The notes under the pieces are model-generated. The model had not been told where the DNA came from. It was given only the letters and a program-made list of their open reading frames with translations, and made no database searches. From Bradyrhizobium rifense (GTDB taxonomy: Bacteria; Pseudomonadota; Alphaproteobacteria; Rhizobiales; Xanthobacteraceae), in contig NZ_VSSS01000015.1 in the NCBI RefSeq assembly GCF_008123425.1, forward strand, positions 62,001 through 126,000: a stretch of DNA of 64,000 nucleotides, in the 5' to 3' direction. A program made the translations under genes and the position numbers. Below, one piece after another: positions 63,939-64,000 of the stretch (within the stretch, counting starts at the first letter, position 1; the number at the start of each line of letters is the position of its first letter).

Positions 63939-64000
63939 ATGAACGCCGATCAACTTCCCATGGGCGCGACGCCGATATCGCCGAAGCCGGATGCTGCGCC
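63939..64000 (+). CDS. Right-edge gene, N-terminus only
   Basis: ATG at 63939 opens a frame reading MNADQLPMGATPISPKPDAA and running off the right edge. Only about 20 residues are visible and no family can be named. Confidence 0.45.
   Translation, partial: MNADQLPMGATPISPKPDAA

Noticed and set aside
63630..63953. 107-residue minus-strand frame overlapping the glycosyltransferase start
   Set aside because: No ribosome-binding site, no family, and it covers the promoter of the next gene. Possible, but unsupported.

Overview
The window is a GC-rich chromosomal segment from an alphaproteobacterium, almost certainly Bradyrhizobium or a very close relative. This rests on family resemblance rather than a database match. 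The supporting features are a single-gene cytochrome b/c1 fusion (fbcH) behind the Rieske gene, a fused trpE(G) with a Trp-Trp leader peptide, a CcrM-type GANTC methylase, small secreted DUF3551 proteins, and several palindromic intergenic repeats of the Bradyrhizobium type. No rRNA, tRNA, CRISPR array or complete insertion sequence was seen.

Layout. 0-5 kb: a minus-strand MoxR / DUF58 / DUF4159 / membrane-protein operon. 5-9 kb: a tightly overlapping plus-strand operon (DUF1285, CoA pyrophosphatase, DUF6111, CCA-adding enzyme, TauE/SafE permease). 9-15.5 kb: accessory genes, including a two-CXXC small protein, an outer-membrane beta-barrel, a TPR protein, a TauD-type oxygenase and a run of small exported proteins. 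15.4-19.4 kb: a DNA-alkylation-repair island with three related O6-alkylguanine-DNA alkyltransferases, one fused as Ada, plus four small unknown genes. 19.4-22.2 kb: a scarred stretch with iterated TGTCCTAA modules, a broken phage P63C-domain gene and tiny membrane proteins. 22-28 kb: DUF1835 and GNAT proteins and a LysR-controlled cluster (NTF2-like protein, isocitrate-lyase/PEP-mutase-type lyase, MmgE/PrpD dehydratase).

28-64 kb is mostly core genome. It holds a trmL-queE-queD-hemF-HAD operon (the QueD-like protein lacks the catalytic cysteine), fbcF-fbcH, a dienelactone hydrolase, trpL-attenuator-trpE(G), apt, two unusual SIMIBI P-loop NTPases, a HtpX-like protease with LemA, Rsm22, and smc-dsbA-dciA divergent from mutY. 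After these come a thioesterase, an FAD monooxygenase, two glutathione transferases, an FkbM methyltransferase, a LysR/NTF2 pair, DUF1127, a chemoreceptor, ccrM with GANTC sites in its leader, a YpfJ-type zinc peptidase, moaB, a MarR-GNAT fusion with a palindromic operator, and a glycosyltransferase.

The observations most worth follow-up are: (i) the QueD-like protein with Ser in place of the catalytic Cys; (ii) the three-alkyltransferase island and its unknown partner genes; (iii) the iterated TGTCCTAA modules; (iv) the complete trp leader/attenuator, which can be folded on paper; and (v) the paired degenerate and canonical ParA-like NTPases.
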